A DNA stretch of 64,000 bases, taken from assembly GCA_021292105.1 (NCBI GenBank), contig CM037870.1, positions 16,401,234 to 16,465,233 on the forward strand, given 5' to 3'. Source of the DNA: Anadara kagoshimensis. Lineage: Eukaryota > Mollusca > Bivalvia > Arcoida > Arcidae. The notes beneath the pieces were generated by a model. That model made no database searches. It was not told the origin of the DNA and saw only the letters and a list, made by a program, of their open reading frames with translations. The stretch's first letter is position 1. The number at the start of each line of letters is the position of its first letter. Shown here in pieces: positions 15,901 through 31,200 of the stretch. The position numbers and the translations under genes are program-made.

Positions 15901-18900
15901 ACTTATTTGTATAAATGTTCTGAATGCTGAAATTTAGATTTTTATGACCCTAAGATTTTTGTTTGTGTATTCTAGCTGTCCATGTGCGTTTTCATTTTTC
16001 TTTCTGTGTGTCTGTCACAATTGACAGATCGCCGGCCACGCCCACAATATTCCCACAAATGGCCAGCATGCTTGATTTACATGCAAAAAGAATAAAAACT
16101 TGGCCTGATTTGTGCCGTTTAATGATGTCACAGAGACTACTATGTCATTAGTTGCCATAACGCTGCTTTGGTACTGTAATGGTGGCCAGTGTTAAAACAT
16201 AATAGGCATGGTCGGCGATATGTCAATTGTTTTCACTGTTTTACTTGTATTTCTCAATTGATCTTGACCAACTGGGATGATTGTTAATAAATTCTTTTAG
16301 AACTTGTGCAAAAGTCTAAAAAGGTAATCTTTTCTATTAAAAATTCATTGTGCATGTTTCAAAATGCATTTAAATTTGTAAACATAATACACTGATTACC
16401 AAGTATATTTGTGAATCTTTCCCATGTTGTAAATTGGTCCGTACTGGCTACTGGGCCAAGTGATCTAAAATACACATTTACAGATCCCAGAACTTTTGAA
16501 TGACTAGTCTCAAATCCAACAGGGTACAGATCCTATTGTCAGGAAATTGGTCCGTCAGCTTGTTGAAGGTTGGTGGTTTCCTCTGGGTAATCTAGTTTCC
16601 CCCAGCATCCCAGAACTGAACAATTTGATATAAACTAAAAAAATTTGACTGAGGCTATAAACATCATTACTCCTTGTTGTTTAACATGGGTTTTATCAAA
16701 CTCTTTGGTAATAAAGATGATTTATGAAAATGAAAAAATAAACTGTTTGACTATGCCTATTGACTTAAATTTCAACAATTTTATATCCTGTGTCAATTGA
16801 GAAATCAACAGAATTAAGATTCAACTTAAACTACTGCTTGAAAAAACTGATGTTTACCCAAATTAATTCAGTAGGGTATGCTTAAAAGGGCCATTTTACA
16901 AGTCACAAGCTGGTTTAATTTTCAATGAACCTTCATGAATGCCAAAGACATGCTTAATTTTCAATGAACCTCCTCCATGAATGCCAAAGATGAGCAATGC
17001 AAATGCTTCTTTTTGTCTGCCATTAGGCCTAGTTTTCTTGTTTTCAATTCTGTGTTGTTTATTTACATTTCACCTTATAAATTGACTTTTCCAGAATCTT
17101 TAAATTTTTTGGGCAATGAAAAGAAATGTGATTTTTAAGGTTCTTGGTTTGTCTTTGAGATAAAAAAAAATGGTTAAATTTCTTTATTAAATGTCTTTAA
17201 ACATAAACATCTAATGTACAGTAGCTACATATTATAGATGTGTAATCCTTAGGACAAGTAGTAGTACTCGTAATCTTTTAATAAATGGCATTCTGATCAT
17301 GGTATTTCAAGGGTTAATGCAAGACAGTGTGGCATGTGCCAAAACCCTTCATTTTGAATTTGGCATGCACCACACTATTTTTCATTACCCCTTGAAATAC
17401 CATGAGCAGAAATGTCATTTCTTATATTTACCTTTCTTTCCTTTAATAGATATTTTGTACCTCGGTGCTATTTCTTCCTTATCTGCTCGCTTGAGATAGG
17501 GTTTTTAGCCATGCGAGATTGGCGTGTCTCGCATGATCATGTGACCCCCTGTGTAGGCCATGATATAATATATGTATTGCTGGAAAATTGATACACAGCA
17601 AGGGTCATGACCCCAATTGTCTTTCATGGGAATTGCAATACAATTTCCTCTGCATGTTTCATCGAAGAGAGATACAGTGATATTGTAAATATTAATCTAT
17701 AATTTAATTCTTCTTTGTTTCAAGCATTTTGATTTGTCAGATCTTTTATTATGTTTGCATGAATTAATTAGCTCTCAGCGAAGTCATCTCATTACAGACA
17801 ACACACAGAAATTTTAATTTCTACACCATAGCCATAAATGATTCTACTTGCTATGGCTATACACTATACTGTTGTTTGAAGTGTTCATATGTTGTTTAAA
17901 AACTTCTGTACCGTAAATCCGGATTTTTTGCTGTGGTTTCATTTTTGGCGATTTTGCGGATGAAAAAATTTGCAAAAATTAAACCCGTAAAAATTTTTAT
18001 ATCGCAAAAAAATTGCTCTTAAAAATCCCCAGAATTGTTGAAAATGCGTTACCGGGAAAGTGGTTTTCATGCGATAAGTTATTTGTATCAGTACGATGTA
18101 TTACATGTATCAATTAACTATGATTAGATTCTATTTATTTTTTATCAATTAAAAATTATAGAAAAAATTGTCCGAATTGGTAGAAATTATACCCATGATA
18201 TTAAAAGATATTAATTCCAAAGCGTTTTCGTGTAGTTTATTTACACAGTTTGCCGACATAGGTGCTTATTCATTAATATACCTATTTATGGAATGCCTGA
18301 GTCACATTATTAACTTAATCTAGGATTAAGTTACTTAATCTAGGATTAACGCTACTTAATCTAGGATTAAGTTACTTCATCTATGATTAACGCTACTTAA
18401 TCAAGGATGAAGCACATTAATGTGACTTTAAATTAACTTAACTCTAGTTAACTCAGCTTAAGTTGAATTAAGTGAGAGAAAATGCATTTTCTCTGCTTCA
18501 TGTTAATTAGATGTTTAACTACAGTTAAGTGGAATTAACTACTTAAGTGAAGTTATACACTGTAATTTCAATGAAGTAGAGAAAATCCAGGATTAAGTGA
18601 TGAAGTAATTTGATTGGATAAAAAAACGGGTTGACGACTTCAGCCAATGAAAGCCATTAACACAAATATACTATAACCGGGCTTTTTAAAAGGTATCTAA
18701 TTAATAAAAAATAAATCATTAAGTACATTTTATTTTATTTTATTTATTAAGAATTCGTTGAGAACAATAAATTTACGTTAAAATAATACTTAAAGAACTT
18801 CTGCTACTATTTATATATATACATTTGTAATTAATTATTTTATTTTATTTTACTCTATTCATTTGTTTTTAATTTATTTACTTTTAAATGAATAAAATAA

Positions 18901-21900
18901 AATAAAGTAAATACTTATAAATACTTTTTTATTTTATTTAATAAGTTTTCATTGATTAAAATAAATTTGTGTTAAATAATTCTCAAAGAACTTCTGCTAC
19001 TATTTATTTTTATTATTATTATTATTTTACTTTATTTTATTTTCTGTATTTATTTATTTATAAATGATGAATAAAATAAAATAAATGAATAAATTCCATT
19101 TCATTTGATTTTAATTGATTTATTTGATTTGATTTGATTAGATTTTAATAAGTATTCATTGATTACAATAAATTCATCTTGAGAACTATTTTCACGCAAA
19201 TTTATTGTAATCAATGAATACTTATTAAATAAATAAAATAAAATAAAATAAAATAAAATAAAATAAATAATAAAATAAAAATTTTATTTATTTATTTATT
19301 TATTTATTTATTATTTATTTATTTATTTATTATTTATATAAGAATGAAAACCACAACTGTTTGTTAGTTTATTAATTTATAATTTATTAGATTGCTACAT
19401 ACATTGTTTATTATCAAAATTGGTACATCTGTGCTATATGAACAGGATAAGGTTATATCATAGACAACATACCCAACAATACACTTAGCTATAAACAAAT
19501 CGATTAGTGGTGTCACACTATAAATATACAGAAAACATTATATTTCAAATTGTTGAAAAAGTGGCTATTTACTCATAAAATCTGTTTTAGATTTTAATTA
19601 CTGTACATAAATGCTATTTTGAACATGGAATATTGTAAATTACATTTTAATAATGAATTGCTTGGACAAATTAATAGTGCATATTTATTCATTATTCAAG
19701 GACCTAACTAAAAATTATATTTTTGTCAATGCTGCATGTTTTGGTTAACGTCTGTATATAGAAAAAAATCACATTTGTGACAGAAAATATGTATTCCAGC
19801 TAACCATTTGGACCCCAAATTACAAATGAATGTACATTTTACCTGCGTGATTGAATCAAGATAATTCACACCTGGACGACCTACGACCCTAACCCTAACC
19901 AATGAGGTACCTAATAGGAGTATTTATACTTAACCATTTTAATTTTATTGAAAAAATGACAAAATTTATGGATCCACACACTCACATAGACTGATTTCAA
20001 GAAAACATATTTTTGTCCACCTAGGTCTCTCTTTTCTGTGTTGAAATATAATTAAAATGTTAACACAAAAATGGAATTAAAAATTTAATCGCAATATATG
20101 CATGTTCAAAATAGCCTTTATGCATAGTAATTACTTTATTTTGTCTCTGTACTTATGGTAATAAGTGTTTTTTTCTTCTCAAATCATCGTCGATAGATAT
20201 GTTGTCGTCATTCTGACAGTAAAAATACAACACACGTTCCAATAGGCCAAACGAAACCGACTAGGCGCATGTGATAGCAGCCACTGCATTCGACATTAGC
20301 GCTGCCACTGCGTAAGCCGCGGGCCAACATATGGACGTTATGGTCTTAAATGAAACCCCGCAACCGATTCCTAACCATTCTTGGACACACTGTTAGACCA
20401 TTAATATTATTGCTGACAAGTTTGCATATCGTCTCTGTTGCCGCCGGGTGCGAGAGAGGTATGGTTATCTTGACGTAACGCGCGGGCTTTCGCCTCTGGA
20501 ATGGTCACCCAGTCTCCACTTGGCTCTGATCATCCAACTAAACAAGAAATTCTTGGGCTACATGACGTTGCAAAATAATGTTCTTGCATTATCAGAGCAA
20601 TAGCCCTACCCCTATCGAATAAATCTATAATTGCGGTATGCGCGCTGGTTTTTTATACTTGTAATATTGCATTGAAGTCTGGTTTGACCGATCTTGGGAA
20701 TGAGCTCTGATTAGCGTGGATAGAATGCGGCAAAACGACAACCATACATCTAGCTTTCATAAAAATTTAATTTAATAAAATGGATTAACATTAGCTGTTA
20801 CTAAAAGCACAATGAAATGCTACAGAACTTGACAAACCTTGAAACGGAGCCCGGAGATGCAAAGAAAAGCACATGCTTTTTGACCATTTAATATCAACAT
20901 TTGTTTAGTTCAGGCATACATTGTCACGTTCACCCCATCCTCATATGCCCTACCATGCTTCTTATCCCCACCACGACTGTCACGACATATTTTAATACTG
21001 TTTAAAAATATGGCCAGATATCCACGGCTATCGCGACTTCTCACATATGATGAATTCCGTTCACCATACTCACCTCCATCCCGTCACATGAAGTGCACTT
21101 GCAGTTGTCACGTGTATCATGATCCGCTAAATAAGCATTAATGGGATACTTTGTTACTCAATGAACCTACTTATAGACCAAATGTGGCAATACCTCATTA
21201 CATGTGGTAGATCGAGATTTTGACATTGAGGTTGCTCACCGAATTTGCTAAGGCTTTTTGATTTGTGGCAGATATAGATTGTGCCATCACGAAACGACTG
21301 CTTATGGGCTGATATCATATGATATGTGACAGATATAGACTGAAACGTCCTGAAATGACTATATATGGCGATGTCTTAAGAAATGTGGCAGATATAGATT
21401 GTGACATCATGATACGAATTCTTTGTGTTGATATCTTATTATATGTAACAAATATAGGCATAAAACAACTTCTTATTATATATGACAGATATGGACTGTG
21501 ACATCATTAAATGACTCCTATTTAGTAACATCGTATGATATGTGACAGATATGGACTGTGACATCATTAAATGACTCCTATTTAGTAACATCGTATGACA
21601 TGTGACAGATATGGACTGTGACATCATTAAATGACTCCTATTTGGTAACATCGTATGATTATGACAGATATGGACTGTGACATCATTAAATGACTCCTAT
21701 TTAGTAACATCGTATGATATGTGACAGATATGGACTGTGACATCATTAAATGACTCCTATTTGGTAATCGTATGATATGTGACAGATATGGACTGTGACA
21801 TCATTAAATGACTCCTATTTGGTAACATCGTATGATATGACAGATATGGACTGTGACATCATTAAATGACTCCTATTTGGTAACATCGTATGATATGTGA

Positions 21901-24900
21901 CAGATATGGACTGTGACATCATTAAATGACTCCTATTTGGTAACATCGTATGATATGTGACAGATATGGACTGTGACATCATTAAATGACTCCTATTTGG
22001 TAACATCGTATGATATATGACAGATATGGACTGTGACATCATTAAATGACTCCTATTTGGTAACATCGTATGATATGTGACAGATATGGACTGTGACATC
22101 ATTAAATGACTCCTTTTTGGTAACATCGTATGATATCTGACAGATATGGACTGTGACATCATTAAATGACTCCTATTTGGTAACATCGTATGATATGTGA
22201 CAGATATGGACTGTGACATCATTAAATGACTCCTATTTGGTAACATCGTATGATATCTGACAGATATGGACTGTGACATCATTAAATGACTCCTATTTGG
22301 TAACATCGTATGATATGTGACAGATATGGACTGTGACATCATTAAATGACTCCTATTTGGTAACATCGTATGATATGTGACAGATATGGACTGTGACATC
22401 ATTAAATGACTCCTATTTGGTAACATCGTATGATATATGACAGATATGGACTGTGACATCATTAAATGACTTCTCTTTGGTAACATCGTATGATATGTGA
22501 CAGATATGGACTGTGACATCATTAAATGACTCCTATTTGGTAACATCGTATGACATGTGACAGATATGGACTGTGACATCATTAAATGACTCCTATTTGG
22601 TAACATCGTATGATATGTGACAGATATGGACTGTGACATCATTAAATGACTCCTATTTAGTAATATCTGATGATATGGACAGATATGGACTGTGACACCA
22701 TTAAATGACTCCTATTTGGTAACATCGTATGATATGTGACAGATATGGACTGTGACATCATTAAATGACTCCTATTTGGTAACATCGTATGATATATGAC
22801 AGATATGGACTGTGACATCATTAAATGACTCCTATTTGGTAACATCGTATGATATATGACAGATATGGACTGTGACATCATTAAATGACTCCTGTTTGGT
22901 AACATCGTATGATATGTGACAGATATGGACTGTGACATCATTAAATGACTCCTATTTGGTAACATCGTATGATATGTGACAGATATGGACTGTGACATCA
23001 TTAATGACTCCTTATGTTGCCATATCTTATGATATATGACAGATATATACTGTGACATCATGATGTTACTTTGTATGTGTTAATACCACATGATTAGTGG
23101 CAAATATAGATATCATATGTGAAAGATATATGCAATCTTAATGCGACCCTGTGTCTTATGTTGTGCGACATGTTACCTGTAGATGCGCAACTACATATGT
23201 GATTGTACCTGTAAATAAAAACTTTGTCATCTCACTGCAACTTTATATGTGATTACAGCAGGTCATACATGCCATTTTAAAACTATGTGATATTTTAAGA
23301 CGTACGATAGTCGGTAACGTCATGATGCGGCTTCAGTTGCTCTATACAAAATGCCCTGTGTAATTGCAAGATGCAGACTTTGGAATAAAGATGTCACTCT
23401 ATATGTCTTCGTGTCAAACAGCTATGACAAATTGTGATTGTAGCATCAGTCTGTAACCTCGTGTGTGAAAATACCATCTGCATATTGCAGATGAAGTCTG
23501 TGCCATTTTATGAGATGTTACAGAAGTCTCCGTCTGCTAAATAATAATATACATGACCACATAAGGATTTCATAATGAGGTCACAACATAACACTAAGTA
23601 TGGACAGAAATAAAGTCACACTGGTTATCTGCTACATAGCACTAAAGTATAATCAGAAATGGATTACACTCAGTTTTATGGATTTTTCTCAAAAACCAGT
23701 TGAAGATGAGAAACAGAAATTTGGCTGTGTATATAACAATACTCGGCCTAATTTATCATGATGGTTTGAGTTTTTCATCGCTTTAGACTTTGCCTCTGTA
23801 TAGTGTAAATTTTTGTCAAAAATGTTCAAGCTGAAAAAATCTAAGTTTTTGACTCCACCTCTTTCAACAAACCCAACCCTTTTTACTATGAGTTTCATTC
23901 AAAGTTTAAAAGGTGTCACAGGTGATTGACTTATAGACTGGACAACAGTTTGATGACACCAAAATGAGGCCAAGGGAAAATAACACCTGTTTATAAGGTT
24001 ATGGAGAGAGTTACATAGATCCAACGATTTTTAAGTAAATTGCAAAATGACTTGCACTTAAAATGAATGCAATTTATACATGTTTATTTTTAACTGTTTA
24101 CAAGAGCAAAAGCATATCAGTAATTGTTTTTAATCCATTGCTTAATTAAGCTACGGGTAAAAAGGTAGTACCAATTTTATGTTTGAGATGTACATATATA
24201 ATACATCTCTGTATATTTCTGAAAAATAAAAAAATGAATTCCAGATACATACCCAACTTCCCTCACCCATATAAGCATTTTCCCATCTGAATCATAGCGG
24301 AAATTCCTTTAGAATGCATTATGGTAAAATAACATTAATCAGAACTTGATTTGCTTTGGCCTTAATACAGGGCAGAGCACATGGTTGATTAGTCTTCCTT
24401 GCATAATAAACTGGTTATATGATGAAAAAAGGTCACGAACTATCATTATGCCTTACATGGGAAAAAAGGCGGAGTAAATAGACTCTGTTAATTTTCCATC
24501 ATTGCAGAAATTGAGAAATTTTTCTCAGTAAAGCTGGATTATAGCAAACTACACATTACGGAAACCTAAAGTGCATATTAGGCCGGTTGATAATAAATAT
24601 ATTTTATTAAGAAAAAGTAAAATATTTTCAGTAATAATTTTTTTTAGAGACAAATAACTGAGTGTAATCCATTTCTGTTTATACTTTAGTTATAGTCACA
24701 TACGGAGTCGTAACACTCGGTTAGTCTCTATCATTGGTATTATCACAAAGGGAGTCCGATCATTCTGTCAAAATCTTCCTCTGCTACATAGTACGAGGGG
24801 TAGCCAAATAATCACTCATATCATGATGTCACTATCTCCCTCTGCCACATAGCACTAGCTATAGTCGCATCAGGAGTGTCATCATTAATATAATGATTAT

Positions 24901-25630
24901 ATCACAGTCTCTGTCCGTAACATACCACTAGGTATTGCCACATAAAAGATCGGAATCACGATGGTATAGCTTGTGTCACGTAATTATATAACTTGGTATC
25001 ACACAGGAGATATATATCGTTCCATTCCGTCAAATAGTACGAGAGGTAATACAATAATTGCTCGTATCACCCCACATAGCGGTGTTGCCGCATAAACATG
25101 TTCCAAAACGTCTATGCAGGGAATTTCAGTTCCTAAAGAGGACGCTCTTATGCGACAAAAAGTCTAAATTCCGCAACATAGAGAAACATTTGAGGCATGA
25201 TACCATAATATCCTTCACTTTCATCACCTTTACCTCCATCATCATTACCACATTCACTAAAAACACTAAAACAATCACTACCATTATGATGGTGATAGTA
25301 ATAGTGATGATGATAATATTATTATTGTTATTATCTAGAGATTCCAATACCACAGTATTTATGGACAGACTAGAGGACGGAAATGCAACTATGGGTTTGA
25401 TAATGATAAGTTGATTTTTATTGATGTTTTGAATTTGTGTTATCATTGATTATACTTAATCATTTTTAACAATCATCAGTGGATTTAGGCTGTGGCATGA
25501 TATGTGAATATACTATATCATATGAACAGAAACACATATGTCTCTGATATGAACAAGGACATCATTGAATGACATCATATCCGACTATATACTTCAATAC
25601 GTTTGCAAGATAGACTGTGGAATAGGATTG

Positions 25631-25681
<51 letters not shown>

Positions 25682-25829
25682 GGGGGGGGGGGCGGAAATG
25701 CTATCTTCAAGTTATAATATTCTGTTCCAAATATTAAGTATTACATAGATGATTGTATATTAATTCTCTCGCACTACTGAAAAGTCGCTGAGAAAAACGT
25801 TGCCGTTTTTGCAATTTCACACACACACA

Positions 25830-25885
<56 letters not shown>

Positions 25886-27959
25886 TTATGTTCCGTCTGA
25901 TTTGTCTTTTTATTTTTATTGTTTCTTTCTATTTTTACGGTAATTTAATATTAATTTTATTAAAATCTATTGCATGTTTGGGTGACTTGGTGTTCGAGTG
26001 GACTAAACTGCACACTTGTGGATGACATTGCTAGATTCGAGTCTCTGGGTTAAAAACGTTTTAGCCAGTAAAACACAAACATATCTCTCTCTCGTCACCG
26101 AGACCGTTAATCCATATGAAGCCCTGGTCTTTTAATTTTTTTAAAACAAAAAGTTGTAATAAAAGTTATCTATAACCATTTTTATTCGTTAAAAAATCTA
26201 ACGATGACTGCGAGACTGGTAAAGAAAAACAGACATATGTCTCTGAATAAAATAACAAATACACATAACCAGAAATTACATGTATATATGTGATTCTTTT
26301 GGTAATTGACAGTATGACACATTGTATTATGCACGTGTATAGACCCATATACTAAATGGCCAATATAGTACCCATATATTAAACTGGCCAATAGTGCAGG
26401 GTACCGTTATCTTGTTTCATGATCCATAAGTTCACGGGTAAAGATTTTATATCTGTTGAATCCCAAATATATTTTGGCATTATCAAAATTTGTTTTTACA
26501 CCATGCCTTGTCAATGGAACAAGTTGGCTCTCTCTCTTTGGAGTCTTCCCGATTCTCCCACTTTTAATTACTAGTAAATATAAACGTTGGTCTTAAATGT
26601 TATTTTAGTAATTATAGTCTATTTCCTTATCCTTCGTTTCATTCACCTGGATTTTAAAATAATTAAAATAATTTGTTCTTTGAATGTAAAAAATATTAAA
26701 AATAAAATAAAAAATTTAAAATACCTGTTATTATTATTATTATTATTATTATTATAGCACTAATTTATGAATTATGATAATAAATGGAGCCAGCCAAATA
26801 ACACTGATCAGTCATAATTTTAAAAAAAGTTAGTTAATTTTACCCTGTTAAAATCATTTGTTTTTTATATGTAAAAATATTTTGAAAAAAATAAAATAAA
26901 ATAAAATTTTAAAAATGCCTGTTATTATTATTATTACAACACTAATTTATGATTGTGATTTACTCTCCCGAGAGTCAGTGGTTTACTCCGGTTTCCTCTG
27001 CCTTTCCTGAGCAGATCATCTTGGTCTTGATCTTGACCTTGATGTTATCAATTTGGTATGCGACACATCATCTTTCCATACTATATGTGTCTTGAAAATA
27101 TTACTTTGATACCTCTTTTAATTCAAAAGTTAAGGAGCAGGATTGGATAAAATTCATTCTTCAAAGTTATAGTCCTTATATTACTTATATTTTATAATTT
27201 TAATTGTAATTCACAAGCTAAAATAGACATGTACAATGCGACTGGTATTTAACGTTTACCAGAGAAAGATTTTGATTGTTTACATTTCTCGTGGCATTTG
27301 AAAATTTACAGCATCTTGCAAGTGCGTCTGTGATATTTTGTGATGGTACATTCTATACTTGCCCAAAAATTTTCCACCAAACTTTGTACTATACACGTAA
27401 TGCTCAATAGTCTTATTGTAGCTTTTGGTATTTAGACTGTTACCAGGGAAAAGCGAAGACTTTTATGTTCAGCTAGATACCATTTTCTTGGAGTTTTAAA
27501 TTGCTTTCAGAAATGCTGTGAAGAATATTTTCCCTGGAGTTATGGTTAAAGGTTCTTCCTTTCACTATACACAATGTCAGAAAGTTTTTGAATTTATAGT
27601 GCTTCATCTTAACTTTGATGTTTATTTTGAGCTGGCGTTTATAATTTTGTGCTATTATGTTTTGTTGCTTAAAATTATCATTATTATATGTTATATTTGT
27701 TTTAAAGAAACATGATCAATATAAACATTAAAATTATGTTTAAGTTAATAAATTTCTGATAAAAATAACCAGGTATTAGTCTTCTTTAAAACAGACTATA
27801 TTTTTAATCCTATTGTTCTAATTGTATATATAAGGGATTATAATTCTATAGGTTATTAAAAGTGGGAGAATCGGGAATGAACCCTCTCTTTCGCATTTAA
27901 AAATACGCTGTGTTTAATAAAACAAAACAAAACAACATAAAATCAAATCAAATCAAATC

Positions 27960-27990
<31 letters not shown>

Positions 27991-28244
27991 AAATAAATAA
28001 ATAAATAAACGAATGAATAAATGAATATATTTACCGGTATTCTCAAACATGAATTAAATTAATCATTTGACATTTTAAATAAATAAATAAATAAATAAAT
28101 AAATTTACTTTATTTCATTATTCATTTGATTTATCTATTTAATTACTTTTAAATATTTATTTATTTGATTTGTTTAAAGCCTTTAAGGTCCATTTAACGT
28201 TCACTATCACTATTGCTACGATGAATCAAATAAATAAATAAATA

Positions 28245-28297
<53 letters not shown>

Positions 28298-31200
28298 TAT
28301 TATTCATTAATAAATAAAAAGATAGATAAATAAATAAATAAATTAATTAATTAATTCATTCATTTATTGTTTAACATGAATTTGATTAAACATTTTGACA
28401 AATAAATAAATAATTAAATTTATTTTATTAATCTTTTAATTTATCTATTTAATTACTTTTAAATATTGTTTCAAGCATTTAAAGTCCATTTAAAGTCCAC
28501 TATCAATAATATTCCTAGGATGAACCAATCAAATTGTACGTTACATCCCGATCTGGAAAGTATGTTCCCAAAATAGTAACAACTACACTTAAGTAATTAA
28601 GTAGCGTTAATCCAGGATGAAGTTACTTCATCCTAGATTAAGCACTTAAGTTATGTCTAGGAGAACTTAATCTTGGATTTTCTGTACTTAATTGATTTTA
28701 GTCACTTAAATGGGGTTAATTTCACATTAACGAGAAAATCAATTAAGTAGCGTTAATTGTAATTAAGTTACTTAATCCAGGATTAAGTAGCGTTAATCCT
28801 AGATTAAGTAACTTAATCCTAGATTAAGTATAAAATGTGACTCAGGCATTCCATACCTATTAAGATATAGTTGTATGTCTTCTCGAGTCACAAGTAGATT
28901 TATCAATAAAAAAATATGAAAACTACTCACAGGTGTTGCAATTTTAGTTTAATTATCAATTAACATCAGCTTGGTGACACTATACTATCAGCCAACTATG
29001 TTTACTCAACCAACAAAGGAAGTACTCTGACCATGGAGAATATATTTATAAACTGAATTCTGATTGGCTGAGATTGTCGTCTTCACCCAGATCAATGTGT
29101 GGGGTGTTATTATCAGTATTTACTCATTTTAAAGATTTCAGTAAATTTGTATTAACAATCTTTAATCCGCAAAAATTAAACATGCAAAAAATAACATACG
29201 CATTCTTTGAAAAATCCGCAAAATTTGCACCAGGCAAAAATAACCCAATTTATGGTAAATGAATCGTAAAAAATGAAATCATTTTTTATGCCCCCACCAT
29301 GAATATGGCTGGGGCATATAGTGTTATCCATATTTGTACGTCCCAGAATCTGTGTCCACCCTATATAACTTTTGTATAAAAAGAGGCATCAAAGTGATAT
29401 TTACAAGAGATATACAGTATGGAAGGATGATATGTTGCTTGTACCAAATTGGGGTCATCAAAGTCAAGGTCACAGGGCTATAAAAACTTTGAAAATTGCA
29501 CTTTTTTATTTGTATCCACTCTAACTTTTGTTTAAAAAGAGATATCAAAGTGATATTCACTGTCTGTTAACAATTTTGGTTTCCGTGCTCTCTTTGTCCG
29601 ATTAATCTCAAACTTGGACAACTTATTCCTGATGTCAAGTTACTATAAATAGAAATTTAGTTTCTGTGCGTTTAAAGTTACACTGTTTGTTTGATTGATT
29701 TGATTGTTTGCTAACTCAATTTAGTTAACTTATTTCATGTGACAAGACAATGCATGGGATTTGAGATTTAAACACTAAACAAAGACTTAAGGTTTCTATG
29801 AACCTGTTGTGTTTGGGGTTCATCTCCAGCTGGTGACCTCTTGATATAAGTGAAATAATCTTGAGTTGGAAAGTAAATCCCATTCAATCTATCAAAAATG
29901 AAGCGGGAGCAGTGTGTGTCCTATTGACACTTTACGATTGTTTCATTTTGTCATGGAAGTATGAAAGTATTGGACAATTTGAGCATGTAATATAATTAAC
30001 TGCACAAATTATTTAGTGTGCAAATGTCCAATTCTTTTATACTTCCATCACAAAATGAAAAAATAATTGCATTTCTATAATAATTGTGAGATGTGAGGAT
30101 GATTGTAAAATATAATATAATGCAGATAATTATAGATAATAATAGGTCTTGTAATTTGTTTTAGTTTTTATTGCTGATTGTTTCATTTTTCAGGAGCTTA
30201 TGCAGAACCCACATCAAAGAACCCAAGTATGGTAAGTTGGAAGAATTTAATTCTGATAAGAAAATGACTTAAATTAACCCTTCATGTCTTGGTATAAAAA
30301 TTTTTTTGACAGACTTATGTATAGTGGCATTGTTCATGCTAGGATTTTTCAGAAGTGGGGGTTTGGGGGCAACAGCCCCCTAAAAAAGGACTGAATTTAG
30401 CTTACCTTACAACTAGAAGTCATTGAGACTGTTGTTTAAATTGGATCTGATGCAAGAATGGCTGTTTTGATGGTATTTCTGTTGCAGATGTTACTTTTGA
30501 CAGTCGTATTCAGATGTTACTTCCGACACAGTTTTAGAAAGGACAAAACACTCATTTGTCAGTGGGATAAATTTCATAAATTTATCTGCTGCTTGTTAGT
30601 CCCCTACCGGCGAAAGCCGAAGGGGACTTTAGGTTTTCGCTCTGTCCCTCTGTCTGTCCATCCATCCGTCTGTCACCCTTCAGTTTTCCACACTTATTTT
30701 CTAAAATCTTTTAGATAATGAACTGATTTTTGTTATGTGAGTCTACCATGATCAGTTGCAGATGAAGTTAGCGTTTCATTCTGGTTCGCAATTTTTTACA
30801 TGAGTTATGGCCCTTTGAACTTTGAAAATTCACTGAAATTACAGTTTTCCGCTCTTTTTCTAAATGCTTTTAGATAATTAACTGATTTTTAGTATATGAG
30901 TCTACCATGATGAGCTACAGACCAAGTTTATGTTTCATTTCCATCTGCTAATTTTTACCAGAGTTAAGGCCCTTTAAACTTTGAAAATTCACAAAAATTT
31001 TAGTTTTCTTCACTTTTTTTCTGCACACTTGCAGAAATGGAACTAATGTTTGGTATGTGACTCTACCATGATGAGTTACAGATCAAGTTTATGTTTCGTT
31101 TCCATCTGCTAATTTTTACAGGAGTTATGGCCCTTTAAACTTTGAAAATTCACTGAAATTTCAGTTTTCCCTCTTTTTTTCTACACGCTTGCAGTTAATG

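Larger units (their letters stand above)
18289..28853. mobile_element. 10.6-kb non-coding element with long inverted ends, Mutator-like
   Basis: The two ends are inverted copies starting TGGAATGCCTGAGTCACAT. They continue into an array of a ~21-bp motif built on ACTTAATCTAGGATTAA. A 10-bp duplication with one mismatch flanks the element. Inside each end lies AT-rich simple sequence (18690-19330 and 27900-28450). The centre holds a 60-bp satellite (21481-23045) and a second, diverged array. No reading frame resembles a transposase, helicase or polymerase. Target duplications of 9-11 bp with long inverted ends fit Mutator-like elements. A 6-bp duplication would be expected for Polintons. The superfamily call is an inference; the element boundaries are well supported. 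Confidence 0.8.

Noticed and set aside
19887-19900. Telomere-like CCCTAACCCTAACC
   Set aside because: Barely two units; expected by chance or as part of a unique sequence.
21815-23061. 275- and 134-residue minus-strand frames of a repeating 20-residue peptide
   Set aside because: They arise because the satellite unit is 60 bp, a multiple of three. Single-base indels in the array break the frame, and there is no splice or promoter context.
25058-25446. Overlapping frames of 118 and 106 residues on opposite strands
   Set aside because: Low-complexity Ile/Thr/Met sequence from ATT/ATC-rich DNA inside a non-coding element; opposite strands are equally open.
18289-28853. Polinton/Maverick interpretation of the large element
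   Set aside because: The size and long inverted ends fit, but no polymerase, integrase, ATPase or capsid-like frame is visible and the target duplication is 10 bp rather than 6.
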